Positions 52,040 through 61,098 are shown, numbered from the stretch's first letter. The stretch: DNA of 64,000 bases from JBDHAC01 sp039589195 (GCA_039589195.1 JBDHHV010000001.1:62001-126000), one strand, 5' to 3'. A program made the numbers and translations. The notes: generated by a model from the sequence alone, not told the origin.

Positions 52040-53392
52040 TTACACTCCGCTCGTCAGACCGAGAACTTCCGAAGCCAGCCACCACAGACCCACGAGGAGG
52101 ATGGCGCCGGGAACGGCGAACCGCAGCCACCCGAACAGGAGCCTCGAGCCCACTCGGCTCGTGAGACCTAACTCCTTCAACGCGGCCGGCCGGCTCACCA
52201 CCCAGGTCAGCGTTACGACGGCGACCCCTACGCCCAGCGTTTGCATCCCGGAACCGAAGGTCAGGTCCCAGGGGACGAAAATGGCCATGTTCAGCGTCGG
52301 AGGTAGCGAGCACAGGAAGACGGTTCCGGCCATGATCCAGATCCCCCTCTCGCGCGGGATCCCTCGTCCGTCCGCCAGTCCGGCCGTCAGCACCTCGAAC
52401 GCCGCGACATCCGACAGATAAGCGACCCCGAACAGGCTCGCGAAGAACAGGAATCCGAACAGGGCCCCCAACGGCATTTGCGCGAAGGCGAGCGGGAGCG
52501 TCTCGAACAACAGCCCGGGTCCGCTCCCCGGCTCCAGACCAAACGCGAATACGGCAGGGAAGATCGCCAGCCCGGCCAGGAGGCCGACTGCCGTATCGCC
52601 CACCGCGGTCCACCGCGCGTTGCTTGGGAGTGACACATCGGATGGCAGGTACGAGCCGTAGATGACCATGAAGGTCCCGCCCAGCGACAGCGAGAAGATG
52701 GCCTGCCCCAAAGCGGCGACGACCACGCGTCCGTTGATCGCGGCCGGCTCGAATTTCAGGAGGTACCAGTCGAGACCCTCTCCGGCACCGGGCAACGTCA
52801 GGGCTCTGAGGATCAGGATGCAGAGCGACACGAAAAGGGCGGGTACCAGGAGCCGGCTGGCGCGTTCGATCCCGGCGCGCAGCCCCAGTCGGATCATGCC
52901 CACGCAGCCGAGAATCACGGCTCCCGTACACGCGGCCTGCAGGACGAACGAGCGAGCATCGAACCCGCGCTCGGGTGGCAGGATCGCGGTGGAGAACGAC
53001 GAGAAACCCGCGCCGCGTGCCAACTCACCGAGTCCGAAGAAGAGCACCCACCCGAGGACGGCCGTGTAATACGCGGCGCCCATCGTCATCACGAAGAAGA
53101 AGAACCAGCCTACGGCGCCTCCCAGCGGCAGACCCGCCCGGGCGAACGCTCCGACCGGTCCGCGTCGGGTCTTTCGGCCGAGCGCCCACTCCGCCATGAG
53201 CGCGGGGGCGCCGATCACGAACACGAAGGCGATGTAGAGGAGCACGAAGGCGGAACCGCCGAACTCACCCACCATGTACGGGAAGCGCCAGATATTGCCG
53301 AGGCCGGCGGCGACTCCGATCATCGTGAAGACGGCACCGAGCCGCGTGGCGAAGCGTGCGCGCTCCGCGCGCGGTGAGTTGGAGGAGGGCAT
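52040..53392 (-). CDS. Sodium-dependent neurotransmitter-symporter-family (NSS/SNF) transporter
   Basis: 450 residues with about eleven membrane segments. Helix 1 carries the unwound ligand- and Na+-binding motif GVAAGLGNIWRFPYMVGEFGG near residues 25-45. Further NSS blocks are GRKTRRGPVGAF and LGQAIFSLSLGGTFMVIYGSYL near residue 230. Relatives such as LeuT and TnaT import amino acids with Na+. It is 47 bp upstream of the cupin's stop on the same strand, so it could be read through from the cupin gene. Confidence 0.9.
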   Translation of the reverse strand: MPSSNSPRAERARFATRLGAVFTMIGVAAGLGNIWRFPYMVGEFGGSAFVLLYIAFVFVIGAPALMAEWALGRKTRRGPVGAFARAGLPLGGAVGWFFFFVMTMGAAYYTAVLGWVLFFGLGELARGAGFSSFSTAILPPERGFDARSFVLQAACTGAVILGCVGMIRLGLRAGIERASRLLVPALFVSLCILILRALTLPGAGEGLDWYLLKFEPAAINGRVVVAALGQAIFSLSLGGTFMVIYGSYLPSDVSLPSNARWTAVGDTAVGLLAGLAIFPAVFAFGLEPGSGPGLLFETLPLAFAQMPLGALFGFLFFASLFGVAYLSDVAAFEVLTAGLADGRGIPRERGIWIMAGTVFLCSLPPTLNMAIFVPWDLTFGSGMQTLGVGVAVVTLTWVVSRPAALKELGLTSRVGSRLLFGWLRFAVPGAILLVGLWWLASEVLGLTSGV

Positions 53393-53439
53393 GTGGCGGG
53401 CGAGCCCGAGCCTACTCCGGGGGATGCCTCAACGCCCGA

Positions 53440-53868
53440 TCAATCGTCGCGCTCGTACGAGACAATGTTCTCCCACTCGCTCGGGTCAGAACGCGCCACG
53501 ACGGCTACCACGGGCTCCTCGTCGCTGCTGTTGAACACCTCGTGCGGGACCCCCGGCTCGATGAAAATGAAATCCCCCGCCTCATTCTCGACCGAGTGCT
53601 TCAGCCCGGGACCGTACTCGTGCCGTACGCGACCCTGGAGGATGAACAGCATGACGTCAAAGTCCACGTGGATATGTGCGTACGCGACGCCACCCGGGGG
53701 GATGGTAGCGACGTTCATGGAGAATTGTGTGGCCGGGACGTTCTTCTCGGACAGGCCCGGCGTGTACCGGATCCCGTTCCACTCGCGCGTGTTCTCCGGG
53801 GCTCGAAGGACGTGAATCCCTTCGCCGTACTCGACGGCCGCCCCGAGGTCGAGGCCTTCGTGGCTCAT
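53440..53868 (-). CDS. Small cupin-domain protein
   Basis: 142 residues. Cupin motif 1 is GGVAYAHIHVDFDVMLFILQGRV, with two His in the metal positions, and motif 2 is GDFIFIEPGVPHEVFNSSD. These are the hallmarks of a single-domain cupin that could bind metal and either a sugar-like or small acid ligand. It is divergent from the SAM-II riboswitch and metH. Its own start lies at 53868, and promoter sequences for both directions fit in the 150 bp between. Confidence 0.82.
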   Translation of the reverse strand: MSHEGLDLGAAVEYGEGIHVLRAPENTREWNGIRYTPGLSEKNVPATQFSMNVATIPPGGVAYAHIHVDFDVMLFILQGRVRHEYGPGLKHSVENEAGDFIFIEPGVPHEVFNSSDEEPVVAVVARSDPSEWENIVSYERDD

Positions 53869-54017
53869 GATTCTTGACTCCCTCCGCGTCCGTGAGGGAC
53901 GGAACCGCGGGTTCGTGTCCGCGGACGGTTACTTGCATGGCGACGCGCTTCGAAGTTCCCACCGCGTCGAACGGTCCCTATATTGCACCAACGGAGCACT
54001 GTTCGGACAGCCGATGG

Positions 54018-54067
54018 TACGTGGTGATTTGAGGCAGATTGCGGCCACGTTAAAGAAGTCGCTAAAG
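54018..54067 (+). promoter_or_regulatory. SAM-II (metA/SAM-alpha) riboswitch
   Basis: The block fits the SAM-II consensus closely. P1 is ACGTGG (54019-54024) with CCACGT (54045-54050). The conserved loop begins GTGATTTGA (54023-54031), the second conserved patch is ATTGC (54038-54042), then TTAAAGAA (54050-54057), and the pseudoknot strand is GCTAAAG (54061-54067). SAM-II RNAs bind S-adenosylmethionine and turn off methionine genes, which suits metH immediately downstream. Confidence 0.88.
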
Positions 54068-54106
54068 AGCCCGCCCCGGCGCGACTAGCGGCGGGGCTTC
54101 TTTGTT
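54064..54106 (+). terminator. Terminator/attenuator hairpin of the metH leader
   Basis: Arms around 54064-54076 (AAAGAGCCCGCC) and 54090-54103 (GGCGGGGCTTCTTT) form a GC-rich stem with one bulge, followed by T-rich TTCTTTGTT. It begins inside the riboswitch's last conserved element, so formation of one could exclude or favour the other. Confidence 0.65.
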
Positions 54107-54115
54107 GGAGGAAAT

Positions 54116-57100
54116 GTGACGCAAGATCGCGACAGCCGGGTGCGGGCGCTGCGGGGCGCGTTCGAGAACCGGATCCTGGTGCTCGATGGCGCGATGGGGA
54201 CCATGATTCAGCGCCTTCGACTCGAAGAGGATGATTACCGGGGCGATCGATTCGGGGATCACCCGACACCGCTGCAGGGCAACCACGACCTCCTGTCTCT
54301 CACCCGCCCGGGTGCGATTGCGGATATCCACCGTGGGTATCTGGATGCGGGTGCCGACATCATCGAGACGAACACGTTCAACGCGCAGGCGATCTCGCAG
54401 GCCGACTACGGTACCGAATCGGCGGTCGCCGACATGAACCGGGAGGCGGCCAGGATCGCCCGGGCCGCGGCTGACGAGTTTACGGCCCTCGACCCGGCGC
54501 GGCCGCGCTTCGTCGCGGGCAGTCTGGGCCCGACGAACAGAACGGCGTCGCTCTCACCCGATGTCGAGAATCCGGGCTTCAGGGCAGTGACCTTCGACGA
54601 GCTGGCCGCCGCCTATCGGGAGCAGGGAGAGGCGCTCATCGAAGGCGGGGTCGACCTGCTCCTCGTGGAGACCGTGTTCGACACGCTGAATTGCAAGGCG
54701 GCGTTGTTCGGGCTTCTCGAGCTGGTCGAGACCCTCGAAGTCGACGTGCCGCTGTGCGTATCGGGGACGATCACGGATCGAAGCGGCCGTACCCTGTCCG
54801 GCCAGACTACTGAAGCGTTCTGGTATTCGATTCGGCACGGGAACCTGTTTAGCGTGGGCCTGAACTGCGCGCTCGGGGCCAGCGACCTGCGCCCGTACGT
54901 GGAGGAGTTGTCTCACCTGGCGGATACCCTCGTGAGTTGCCACCCCAACGCGGGCCTGCCCAACGAGTTCGGGGAGTATGACGAGAGCCCCGAAGCGATG
55001 GCCGAGGTATTGGGCAGCTTCGCGGATGACGGACTCGTCAACCTCGTCGGCGGTTGCTGCGGGACCACGCTGGAGCACACGCGAGCCCTGGTCGACCGAG
55101 TACATGGCCTCGCTCCGCGAGTCACTGCCCGAGCTTCGATGCTACCCTCTCTGAGTGGGCTCGAGCCGCTCGTGATCCGGCCGGACACCCTGTTCGTCAA
55201 CATCGGGGAGCGGACGAACGTGACGGGCTCGGCGCGCTTCGCCCGGCTCATCCAGGAAGACCGCTTCGAGGACGCGATCGACGTCGCGCGAGACCAGGTA
55301 GTGAATGGCGCGCAAATGATTGACGTCAACATGGACGAGGGTCTCCTCGACTCGGTCGCCGCGATGGAGCGCTTCCTGAACCTGATCGGGGCCGAGCCGG
55401 ACATCGCCCGGGTTCCGGTGGTGGTCGACTCGTCTCGCTGGGAGGTGATCGAGGCGGGTCTCAAATGCTTGCAGGGGAAAGGGGTCGTGAACTCGATCAG
55501 CCTGAAGGAGGGCGAGGAGTCGTTCCTGGAGCAGGCGCGGCTGATTCGGCGGTACGGAGCTGCCGTGATCGTGATGGCGTTCGACGAAGACGGGCAAGCC
55601 GACACCGAGGATCGGAAGGTGGAGATCTGCCAGCGTGCTTTCGCGCTGCTTACCGAGAAGGTCGGCTTCCCACCCGAAGACATCATCTTCGATCCGAATA
55701 TCTTCGCCGTAGCGACGGGTATCGAGGTGCACAACGAGTACGGCCATGCCTTTCTGGAGGCCACCCGCCGCATCAAGGAGACACTCCCCGGGGCCTCGGT
55801 GAGTGGTGGCGTGAGCAACTTCTCGTTCGCGTTCCGCGGCAACGACGCGGTGCGTGAAGCCATGCACTCCGTATTCCTGTATCACGCGATCCGTGCCGGG
55901 CTCGATATGGGCATCGTGAATGCGGGTCGCCTTCCGGTCTACGACGATATCCCTGCCGAGCTTCTCGAGGCCACCGAGGACGTCTTGTTCAACCGTCGTA
56001 CCGATGCCACCGAGCGCTTGACCGAAATCGCGGGTCGCGTGAGTGGGCGGACGGAGCGCTACGGACCCGATCTCGCCTGGCGGGAGCTAAGCGTTGACGA
56101 ACGCCTCTCGCACGCACTGGTCGAAGGGATCGTCGACTTCATTGAAGAAGACACCGAGGAGGCGCGGCAGAATTGCGAACGCCCCCTGCACGTGATCGAA
56201 GGTCCGCTCATGGGAGGCATGCAGCGCGTCGGAGACCTCTTCGGAAGCGGGAAGATGTTTCTCCCCCAGGTGGTCAAGAGCGCGCGGGTCATGAAGAAGG
56301 CCGTGGAGTATCTCGTCCCGTTCCTCGAGGCGGAGCGCGACGGCGAGGGGATCGCCCTCCGTCGAGCCAAGGGCAAGATCCTGCTCGCCACCGTGAAGGG
56401 GGACGTGCACGATATCGGGAAGAACATCGTGGGGGTCGTGCTCGGGTGTAACAACTACGAAGTGATCGATCTCGGTGTGATGGTTCCCGCGGATCGAATC
56501 CTGTCGACTGCGCGCGAAGAGGGGGCCGACATCATCGGACTGAGCGGCCTCATCACGCCCTCTCTGGATGAGATGGTGCATGTGGCGGCCGAGATGGAGC
56601 GTCTGGGGTTCGAGACCCCGCTCCTGATCGGTGGGGCCACTACCTCGCAGAAGCACACCGCCGTGCGGATCGACGAACGATACACGGGACCGACGGTGCA
56701 CGTTCTGGATGCTTCCCGGTGCGTGGGGGTCGTATCCAGCCTGCTCAGTCCCGAACGTCGCGACCCGTACGCACGCGACGTCGCCGAGGCGTATGCGCAG
56801 GTTCGCGTCGAATACGTCGAGCGCGAAGGGAAGCGACGCTTCGTCTCGCTCGATGAGGCGCGAGCCAATCCCTGGACGTGCGACTGGGAGACGTACACGT
56901 GTCCACGACCACGTGAAAGTGGGATCACGGTCTTCGAAGACTACCCGATAACGGAGTTGATCGGGTTCATCGACTGGACTCCCTTCTTCTCGGCCTGGGA
57001 GTTGCGCGGCCGCTATCCGGCCATCCTGGACGATGCCGTCGTCGGAGACTCCGCCCGCAGGTTGTTCGAGGACGCCCGGGACTTGCTGGAGCGCATCACG

Positions 57101-57844
57101 AGAGAGCGTCTCCTCACCGCGCGTGCGGTGGTGGGCTTCTTCGCTGCGGCCTCGCGTGGCGACGACGTGGTCCTGTACGAGGATTCCGATCGGAGCCGGA
57201 CTCTGGCGGTCGTACACCACCTGCGGCAGCAGATGGAACGCCGGCAAGGGCGTCCCAACGTATGTCTGGCGGACTTCGTGGCGCCCATCGACAGCGATGT
57301 GGAGGACTGGATCGGAGCGTTCGCCGTGACAGCCGGCATGGGGTTGGAGGAGCTGTGTGCCGCGTTCGAGGCGGATCACGACGACTACCGGAGTATTCTC
57401 GCAAAGGCACTGGCTGATCGGCTCGCCGAGGCGCTCGCAGAGCGACTACACCAGCGGGTGCGGACCGAGCTGTGGGGATACGCGCCGGGTGAATCGCTCG
57501 GCAACGATGAGTTGATCGCCGAAGCGTACGAGGGAATACGACCGGCTCCGGGTTATCCCGCGTGTCCGGATCACACGCAGAAGCGTGTGCTGTTCGACTT
57601 GCTCGGTGTGCGACGCCGAATCGGGGTCGAGCTGACCGAGCAGTTGGCGATGTGGCCGGCTTCCTCGGTGAGCGGTTGGTACTTCTCGCACCCGGACTCG
57701 TTCTACTTCGGGGTCGGCAGGATCGATCGGGACCAGATCGTGGACTACGCGTCACGCGCCGGCATCTCGCTTTCCGAGGCCGAGAAATGGCTGTCTTCGA
57801 ATCTAGCCTATACGCCCGCACCCGAGCCCGTGGCCGGGTCATGA
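54116..57844 (+). CDS. metH: Cobalamin-dependent methionine synthase
   Basis: 1242 residues, full length with all four modules. The homocysteine domain has zinc Cys in GLNCALG and VGGCCGTTLEH near residue 314. The methyltetrahydrofolate (pterin) domain has FVNIGERTNVTGS near 355. The B12 domain carries GDVHDIGKNIVGVVLGCNNYE near residue 762, with the DxHxxG cobalt-ligand His, and the AdoMet reactivation domain ends RPAPGYPACPDHTQKR near 1142. GTG 54116 follows GGAGG by 4 bp. The gene is controlled by the SAM-II riboswitch and overlaps the next gene by 4 bp. Confidence 0.97.
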   Translation: MTQDRDSRVRALRGAFENRILVLDGAMGTMIQRLRLEEDDYRGDRFGDHPTPLQGNHDLLSLTRPGAIADIHRGYLDAGADIIETNTFNAQAISQADYGTESAVADMNREAARIARAAADEFTALDPARPRFVAGSLGPTNRTASLSPDVENPGFRAVTFDELAAAYREQGEALIEGGVDLLLVETVFDTLNCKAALFGLLELVETLEVDVPLCVSGTITDRSGRTLSGQTTEAFWYSIRHGNLFSVGLNCALGASDLRPYVEELSHLADTLVSCHPNAGLPNEFGEYDESPEAMAEVLGSFADDGLVNLVGGCCGTTLEHTRALVDRVHGLAPRVTARASMLPSLSGLEPLVIRPDTLFVNIGERTNVTGSARFARLIQEDRFEDAIDVARDQVVNGAQMIDVNMDEGLLDSVAAMERFLNLIGAEPDIARVPVVVDSSRWEVIEAGLKCLQGKGVVNSISLKEGEESFLEQARLIRRYGAAVIVMAFDEDGQADTEDRKVEICQRAFALLTEKVGFPPEDIIFDPNIFAVATGIEVHNEYGHAFLEATRRIKETLPGASVSGGVSNFSFAFRGNDAVREAMHSVFLYHAIRAGLDMGIVNAGRLPVYDDIPAELLEATEDVLFNRRTDATERLTEIAGRVSGRTERYGPDLAWRELSVDERLSHALVEGIVDFIEEDTEEARQNCERPLHVIEGPLMGGMQRVGDLFGSGKMFLPQVVKSARVMKKAVEYLVPFLEAERDGEGIALRRAKGKILLATVKGDVHDIGKNIVGVVLGCNNYEVIDLGVMVPADRILSTAREEGADIIGLSGLITPSLDEMVHVAAEMERLGFETPLLIGGATTSQKHTAVRIDERYTGPTVHVLDASRCVGVVSSLLSPERRDPYARDVAEAYAQVRVEYVEREGKRRFVSLDEARANPWTCDWETYTCPRPRESGITVFEDYPITELIGFIDWTPFFSAWELRGRYPAILDDAVVGDSARRLFEDARDLLERITRERLLTARAVVGFFAAASRGDDVVLYEDSDRSRTLAVVHHLRQQMERRQGRPNVCLADFVAPIDSDVEDWIGAFAVTAGMGLEELCAAFEADHDDYRSILAKALADRLAEALAERLHQRVRTELWGYAPGESLGNDELIAEAYEGIRPAPGYPACPDHTQKRVLFDLLGVRRRIGVELTEQLAMWPASSVSGWYFSHPDSFYFGVGRIDRDQIVDYASRAGISLSEAEKWLSSNLAYTPAPEPVAGS

Positions 57845-59682
57845 GCGAGCGGCTGCGCGAGCTGATCGGGGATGGATGCGTGCACCTCATGGATGGTGCC
57901 ATGGGGACCGTGCTTTACACTCGCGGCGTGTTCGTGAATGTCTGTTACGATGAGTTGAACCTTACCCAGCCTGACGTGGTCCTCGGCATACACTCCGACT
58001 ACGTGCGGGCCGGTGCAGAGCTCATCGAGACGAACACGTTTGGCGCGAATCCCGTGAAGCTGTCCGCCTTCGACCTGGACGGTCGGACCGAAGAGGTGAA
58101 CGAGGCCGCCGCCCGACTCGCCCGGCGTGCGGCCGGTGAGCGGGCTTGTGTGCTGGGCGCGATCGGTCCGCTGGGGATCCGGATCGAGCCGTGGGGTCCG
58201 ACCTCTATCGACGAGGCGGTCACGTTCTTCAGCCGGCAGGCGACGGGTCTCGCGGAGGGTGGAGTAGACGGCTTCGTGCTCGAGACGTTCAGCGACATTG
58301 AAGAGCTGCACGCCGCGTTGCTGGGTGCGCGTGCGGTCGCGGACCTGCCCGTCTTCGCCCAGATGTCCTTCGGCGAGGCCGGGGAGACGGCCTATGGGGC
58401 GACCGTCGAGGCCGTCGCGGAAGCGGCGGAAGAATGGGACGTGGAGGTGTTCGGTCTCAATTGTTCGGTGGGACCGTCGGCGGCGCTCGAGACCGTGGAG
58501 CGGATGATGGGGGTCACCTCCCTCCCCATCTCGGCACAGCCCAACGCCGGGCTCCCCCGAGATGTCGGTGACCGGAAGATCTACCTCGCGAGTCCCGAGT
58601 ACATGGCGCGATACGCCCGCCGGATCGCGGAGGCGGGAGCGAGGTTCGTCGGTGGGTGCTGCGGGACGACCCCTGAGCATACCCGCCACATGGTCGAGTT
58701 GCTGGGTGCCGCGCAGAGTCGGACGCCGCGGGTTCGAGTCGACCCGGCCCACGACCCGATGGACCCGAATCGGATCGAGCCTCTCTCGCTCGACGACCGC
58801 TCCGCGTTGGGGCGCAAGCTGGCCACCGGAGAGTTCGTGCGTACGGTCGAGCTGACCCCGACTCGGGGCTGGGAGCCGCGCGAGCTCATCGCGCGGACCC
58901 GGCATCTTCGAGACGCCGGGGTCGACGCGGTGAACATTGTCGACCCATCAGCCGCCAGCAGTCGCATCGGCTCGTTACCGGCCGCGATCATCGTCGAGCG
59001 CGAGGTCGGGGTCGAGACCGTTGTCCACTACACGTGCCGCGACCGAAACATGCTGGGTATGGTGACCGACCTCTTGGGCGCTGCGGCCGCGGGGGTCAGG
59101 AATCTCCTCCTGGTGACCGGTGATCCGCCCCGGAGCGGGCCGTACAGCACGACGGGCGTCTACGACATCGACAGCATCGGACTCACCAACGTGGTGCACC
59201 AGCTGAACCGTGGGCGGGATCCGGGTGGCTCCGCCATCGGTGCCCCCACATCGTTCGTTATCGGGGTGGCTTGGAACCAGACTTCGATGGACCGTGAAGA
59301 CGAGTTGCGCCGCTTCGCGTGGAAGGTTCAGGCGGGCGCGGACTTCGCGATCACCCAACCTGTGTTTGATCCCGACCATTTCTTGGAGGCGCTCGCACCG
59401 GTCAGGGAGTACGGAATCCCCGTGTTGGCGGGCATCTGGCCCCTGCTTTCTCTACGAAACGCGGAGTTCCTCGCGAACGAGGTGCCGGGGCTGGAGGTGC
59501 CACAGTCGGTCGTCGATCGCATGCGCGACGCGGAGGACGGCGGGCGGGAAGCGGCTGAGCGGGAGGGCGTCAAGCTGGCGCGCGAGGTACTCTTGTCGAT
59601 CGGCGACTCGGTTCAGGGGGTCATGATCAGCGCGCCCCGGAATCGCGTCGAGCGCGCCCTGGCGGTCCTCGAAGGCGACTAG
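57841..59682 (+). CDS. Bifunctional homocysteine S-methyltransferase/methylenetetrahydrofolate reductase
   Basis: 613 residues in the fused arrangement known from Firmicutes YitJ-like enzymes. Residues 1 to about 300 are a pterin-independent homocysteine methyltransferase (MDGAMGTVLY near residue 18, ETNTFGANP, zinc Cys in GGCCGTTPEH near 272). Residues from about 325 are an MTHFR barrel (VRTVELTPTRGWEPRE, YTCRDRNM, DFAITQPVFDPDHF). The MTHFR half would supply methyltetrahydrofolate to MetH. The start ATG overlaps the metH stop (ATGA). The stop codon is part of a CTAG flanking an IS element. Confidence 0.93.
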   Translation: MSERLRELIGDGCVHLMDGAMGTVLYTRGVFVNVCYDELNLTQPDVVLGIHSDYVRAGAELIETNTFGANPVKLSAFDLDGRTEEVNEAAARLARRAAGERACVLGAIGPLGIRIEPWGPTSIDEAVTFFSRQATGLAEGGVDGFVLETFSDIEELHAALLGARAVADLPVFAQMSFGEAGETAYGATVEAVAEAAEEWDVEVFGLNCSVGPSAALETVERMMGVTSLPISAQPNAGLPRDVGDRKIYLASPEYMARYARRIAEAGARFVGGCCGTTPEHTRHMVELLGAAQSRTPRVRVDPAHDPMDPNRIEPLSLDDRSALGRKLATGEFVRTVELTPTRGWEPRELIARTRHLRDAGVDAVNIVDPSAASSRIGSLPAAIIVEREVGVETVVHYTCRDRNMLGMVTDLLGAAAAGVRNLLLVTGDPPRSGPYSTTGVYDIDSIGLTNVVHQLNRGRDPGGSAIGAPTSFVIGVAWNQTSMDREDELRRFAWKVQAGADFAITQPVFDPDHFLEALAPVREYGIPVLAGIWPLLSLRNAEFLANEVPGLEVPQSVVDRMRDAEDGGREAAEREGVKLAREVLLSIGDSVQGVMISAPRNRVERALAVLEGD

Positions 59683-60492
59683 TAAGGGGTGATTTGTCGT
59701 ATATTGGGTGCATGGAAATCACACAGGCTCAATACGAGCGGATCGAGTCATGTCTTCCACGGCAGCGTGGGAACGTGAGCATCTCTAACCTACAAGTGCT
59801 GAACGCAATCCTGTACGTGGCGGAGCACGGCTGCAAGTGGCGGGGTCTTCCGAAGCGGTTCGGTAACTGGCACACGATCTATACGCGGATGAATCGCTGG
59901 GCGAAGGCCGGGGTCCTGGACCGTGTGTTTCGAGCGCTTCAAGAGCAGCAGATCATCCGGGTCAAGGTCGAAGCGTTGAAGCTGGACAGCACGATCGTGA
60001 AGGTTCACCCGGACGGTACGGGGGCCCTGAAAAAGGGGGCCCCCAGTCCATCGGGAAGTCCCGAGGCGGCTGGACCACCAAGATTCATATGGTTGCCGCA
60101 GATGCTCGAACGGTGATCGCCTTCTCCCTGTCTCCGGGCCAAGACCATGACGCGCCGGCAGGCCGCGAGCTGCTGCGGACGCTGGCGCCGCCAGATCCCG
60201 GCGTGGGACTCGTCATGGACCGCGCGTACGAAGGGAATCAAACCCGGCAACTGGCCCTGGATCTGGGCTTCACCCCCGTCGTGCCGCCCTTGAAGACCCG
60301 CGTGAGTCCGTGGGAGTACGACCAAGCGTTATACCGTCAACGCAACGAGATCGAACGTCTATTCCGGCGCCTCAAGGGCTTCCGCCGGATCTTCTCGCGC
60401 TTCGATAAGCTCGACGTCATGTTCACGGCCTTCATCCACTTCGCCTTCATCGTGGACATGCTACTTAGTGTTAACAGGCCCTAGAACAGGCC
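59683..60492 (+). mobile_element. IS5-family insertion sequence, probably immobile
   Basis: The element is flanked by CTAG at 59679-59682 and 60493-60496. This is a 4-bp duplication of the YTAR type used by the IS5 group. The right end, read inward, starts GGGCCTGTT, and includes a tandem AACAGGCCCTAG (60473-60496). The left end opens TAAGGGGTGATTTG directly after CTAG and lacks the GGCCTGTTAACAC part of the expected inverted repeat. The left terminus therefore seems truncated. Confidence 0.75.
59712..60484 (+). CDS. IS5-family transposase in two overlapping frames
   Basis: The first frame (59712-60116) opens MEITQAQYERIESCLP and has the first catalytic Asp in LKLDSTIVKV. The second (entered before 60089, ending 60484) reads QSIGKSRGGWTTKIHMVAAD, then VMDRAYEG (second Asp) and RQRNEIERLFRRLKGF (Glu), completing the DDE triad. 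The second frame is -1 relative to the first, and the overlap contains AAAAAGGGGGCCCCC at about 60030-60044. That is a likely programmed frameshift site. Together they give a normal IS5-type transposase of about 255 residues. Confidence 0.85.
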
Positions 60493-61062
60493 CTAGTCAG
60501 TGGGCCAGACTGTCGGATCCCGCTCCATGAAGTCCTCCGGCTCCACCCCGAGGGCATCCGCCATTCTCGCGTAGTAGTTGAAGAAGCCGATCACCTCGGT
60601 GGCCGTGAGGATTTCCTCATCGGTCCAACCGTGACCGCGCAAGTCGTCGATCGTGCGCCGCGTGACGGTGCCCGGCTCGCGCGTCACCTGCACCGCGAAA
60701 TCCATCAGCGCGCGCGTCTTGGGGTCGAGTGCCGCGTTTCGGTAATCACGCCTGACCTGGGTGGCGAGCTCGTCATCGCCGGTCACGACACGGAGATCCT
60801 CCCCGTGAGCTTCCGTTCAGTAGAAGCAGCCCAGCTCGCGTGAGGTGACTGTGGCGAGCATTTCCCGTATCGACCGCGACAGGGATCCGGGACCCAGCAT
60901 CAGCGTTTTGTACAGGCGAATCGAGGCGTCGAGCACCGGTGCGTTGAGGCTCTGAATGCCTACGATGTTGAACACTCGTCCGGCGCGGGCTATGGCCTGG
61001 TCGTACTGGCGCTTGAGGGTGCCGGTCGCTTCTTCGGGAGAGACTGTTCGGATGTAGGGCAT
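60493..61062 (-). CDS. AhpD-like (CMD-family) peroxidase-related selenoprotein, UGA read as Sec
   Basis: 189 codons with one in-frame UGA at 60817-60819 (codon 82). Before it the protein ends IREMLATVTSRELGCFY, and after it continues TEAHGEDLRVVTGDDELATQ in the same frame. Reading UGA as selenocysteine gives CFY-U-TEAH, the AhpD/carboxymuconolactone-decarboxylase redox motif CxxCxxxH with the second Cys replaced. The family reduces peroxides with a thiol pair. The N-terminal block MPYIRTVSPEEATGTLK matches peroxidase-related family proteins. GGAGG lies upstream of the ATG. A hairpin just after the UGA may be the SECIS. Alternatively the gene is a recent nonsense mutant. Confidence 0.72.
60789..60807 (-). 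promoter_or_regulatory. Candidate SECIS hairpin downstream of the UGA codon
   Basis: On the minus strand CAC, two bulged G, GGAG, loop GAU, CUCC and GUG form a stem beginning 9 nt after the UGA. The apical loop starts with G about 19 nt past the UGA, within the range used by bacterial SECIS elements. The stem is short, so this is a candidate only. Confidence 0.5.
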
Positions 61063-61098
61063 ATCGCTCGTACCTCCAGGACAGGCTGCAAACCCGGG

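Noticed and set aside
58725..58745. tRNA T-loop-like sequence GGTTCGAGTC
   Set aside because: It lies inside the MTHFR fusion coding region and no cloverleaf can be drawn around it. No tRNA or rRNA gene was found in the window.
60817..60819. Treating the AhpD-like gene as two genes or a simple pseudogene
   Set aside because: The halves are in the same frame, the second half lacks a ribosome-binding site, and the UGA is exactly at the redox Cys position.
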